DNA from: Shewanella sp. Isolate13
GTDB taxonomy: Bacteria; Pseudomonadota; Gammaproteobacteria; Enterobacterales; Shewanellaceae
Assembly: GCF_022398325.1 (NCBI RefSeq)
Contig: NZ_JAKEVD010000006.1
Span: 1 to 64,000, forward strand
Direction: 5' to 3'
Length of the DNA stretch: 64,000 nucleotides
In this document: piece by piece, positions 62,910 to 64,000 of the stretch
Numbering within the stretch: the stretch's first letter is position 1
How the letters are laid out: each line of letters begins with the position of its first letter
Notes under the pieces: model-generated
Seen by the model: the letters and a program-made list of their open reading frames with translations, nothing else
The model's database searches: none
Told to the model about the DNA's origin: nothing
Translations under genes and position numbers: made by a program

Positions 62910-63692
62910 TTATTTGGTGCTCTTTTCCATTGCTTGGCGTGAGATTTTTAACACGAGCTTGCGCGGTAAAAACGGGATAATCCAGTTAAGCATAAACTTC
63001 AACGAAGGCTCATTAAATGCCACTAGCTCACCTTTTTCCATACCGTTATAGCCACACTCAGCAACGGAGCTTGGTGTTTTTGCATTTTTCCACGCATCAA
63101 CGCCTTCTAAATTTCCCGCTTCTACAAACCCAGTTGCCACAGTACCCGGGCATAGTGCTGTCACGGTTACACCATTATCTTTAACTTCTTCTGCGACCGC
63201 CTGACTGAAAGAGGTGACATATGATTTTGTTGCGTAATACACCGCCTGCAAAGGACCTGGCATAAATGAAGCGGTTGATGACACATTAAGGATTTTTCCT
63301 TGCTTACGCTCAACCATGCCCTTTAGATAAAGGTGCGTCAGATTAGTCAATGTAACCATGTTCACTTGCATCATCGCTTGTTCATGGACCAGAGAACGTT
63401 CATGGAATTTGCCGTGGCCACCAAAACCTGCGTTGTTAATTAGCGTATCGACTTGTAGAGAACGGGCTTCGGTTTGTTCAAATAGCTCTTGAGCTGAGCT
63501 AGGTTGAGATAGATCTAAAGCAATGACTGTGACTTGAATACCATACTGATTTTCTAGTTCTGTTTTAAGGTTATTGAGTTTGGACTCAGAGCGAGCCACA
63601 AGTATCAAGTTACCACCTTTGCTTGCGTGAATTTTTGCCAGTTCAAGACCGATACCGCTTGATGCGCCTGTGATTAGTGCCGTGTTTGTCAT
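62910..63692 (-). CDS. Short-chain dehydrogenase/reductase
   Basis: A 260-residue classical SDR. The NAD(P)-binding motif is TGASSGIG near the N-terminus, NNAGFGG follows, and the catalytic YATKS (Tyr-x-x-x-Lys) with an upstream serine (NVSSTASF) is present. The C-terminus is basic and may associate with membranes. Substrate unknown; DltE-like annotations are common for this group. It may be cotranscribed with the AraC gene downstream. Confidence 0.9.
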   Translation of the reverse strand: MTNTALITGASSGIGLELAKIHASKGGNLILVARSESKLNNLKTELENQYGIQVTVIALDLSQPSSAQELFEQTEARSLQVDTLINNAGFGGHGKFHERSLVHEQAMMQVNMVTLTNLTHLYLKGMVERKQGKILNVSSTASFMPGPLQAVYYATKSYVTSFSQAVAEEVKDNGVTVTALCPGTVATGFVEAGNLEGVDAWKNAKTPSSVAECGYNGMEKGELVAFNEPSLKFMLNWIIPFLPRKLVLKISRQAMEKSTK

Positions 63693-63783
63693 GCTGAATG
63701 CCTCTATTAGTGTGCTTATTATTTGCTAAGCGTCGTACTGATGGAGACATTATAGACTCTCAAATTGCGCTACTAGGCATCCA

Positions 63784-63978
63784 ATGACGACAGCATTCAA
63801 TCAGATCGTGCCAATTATTCGTTCAGTATTGAAGCGAAGCCTTCATCTTTTGTTTGTCTATCTCATTTTCTATTGGGAATGTAGAGGGGATGTGAATTTG
63901 GCTACATTCATGTCTGCTGAGTATATGGTGGCAATACCTGAGGTAATCCGAAGAGGCAGAGTATGTTTTTGTTCGTGA
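63784..63978 (+). CDS. Doubtful 64-residue ORF at the window edge
   Basis: An ORF from ATG at 63784 to a stop at 63978 encoding a mostly hydrophobic-then-basic peptide (SVLKRSLHLLFVYLIFYWE). No ribosome site and no recognised family. It is followed by a CTCACTTTTG/CAAAAATGAG inverted repeat (63979-64000) that runs to the window end and may continue beyond. I consider it probably not a gene. Confidence 0.2.
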   Translation: MTTAFNQIVPIIRSVLKRSLHLLFVYLIFYWECRGDVNLATFMSAEYMVAIPEVIRRGRVCFCS

Positions 63979-64000
63979 CTCACTTTTGTCCAAAAATGAG
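63979..64000. repeat. Inverted repeat at the window end
   Basis: CTCACTTTTG-TC-CAAAAATGAG is a near-perfect 10-bp dyad ending exactly at the last base. It may be a terminator or the edge of a larger repeat; the flanking sequence is outside the window. Confidence 0.4.

Overview
The window looks like a chromosomal segment of a Shewanella-type gammaproteobacterium (Alteromonadales). This rests on gene content and order: prc-proQ-msrC-letAB-rsmF, a mrp-udk-dcd-pabC-mltG-tmk-holB-pilZ-tatD run divergent from metG, ilvIH, the DUF3389 and DUF2750 proteins, CcpA and the hmgA-hppD pair. The genus is an inference from synteny; no rRNA or tRNA gene is present to confirm it. I see no complete insertion sequence, prophage or CRISPR array.

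Layout. 0-11 kb: envelope and stress genes. These are the Prc protease, the ProQ RNA chaperone, MsrC, SOS-controlled YebG under a perfect LexA box, and a LetA/LetB lipid-transport system in which LetA is encoded by two genes. A fused SpmA/SpmB-like nucleoside-recognition membrane protein and RsmF follow. 11-18 kb: nine tightly packed minus-strand genes for Fe-S assembly, pyrimidine and dTTP metabolism, folate synthesis, murein processing and the Pol III delta' subunit. 18-27 kb: metG, a Nif3-like protein, a basic-tailed small protein, a Bcr/CflA efflux pump, ilvIH behind a structured leader with a candidate leader peptide, and an Hsp20 gene with a sigma-32 promoter and a ROSE-type RNA thermometer. 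27-36 kb: a periplasmic 5'-nucleotidase lipoprotein, esterase, SlyD-like PPIase, WYL regulator, MltB-like transglycosylase and CheV.

35.9-37.9 kb: a LON-substrate-binding-domain protein, an ECF sigma factor and its ChrR-type zinc/cupin anti-sigma factor. Both the LON-domain gene and the sigma gene are preceded by the same TGATC(A/T)-N16-CGTAT promoter, which suggests one autoregulated (photo)oxidative-stress module. 38-46 kb: an MscS channel, an unassigned 57-residue ORF behind a perfect consensus promoter, a PLP enzyme, YccF, and the cytochrome c peroxidase CcpA.

46-53 kb: tyrosine catabolism (LysR, hmgA, hppD) lies directly beside a LysR-DoxX-YqjG-pirin set resembling the E. coli yqjFG/yhaJK quinone/aromatic-stress genes. 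Their adjacency suggests a link between homogentisate/benzoquinone-acetate chemistry and quinone detoxification. 53-57 kb: a LysE exporter and five small unrecognised genes. 57-64 kb: a FemAB-like acyltransferase, gamma-glutamyltransferase, a nucleoside hydrolase, three tandem ~262-bp repeats with covarying hairpins, an AraC-type regulator and an SDR oxidoreductase.
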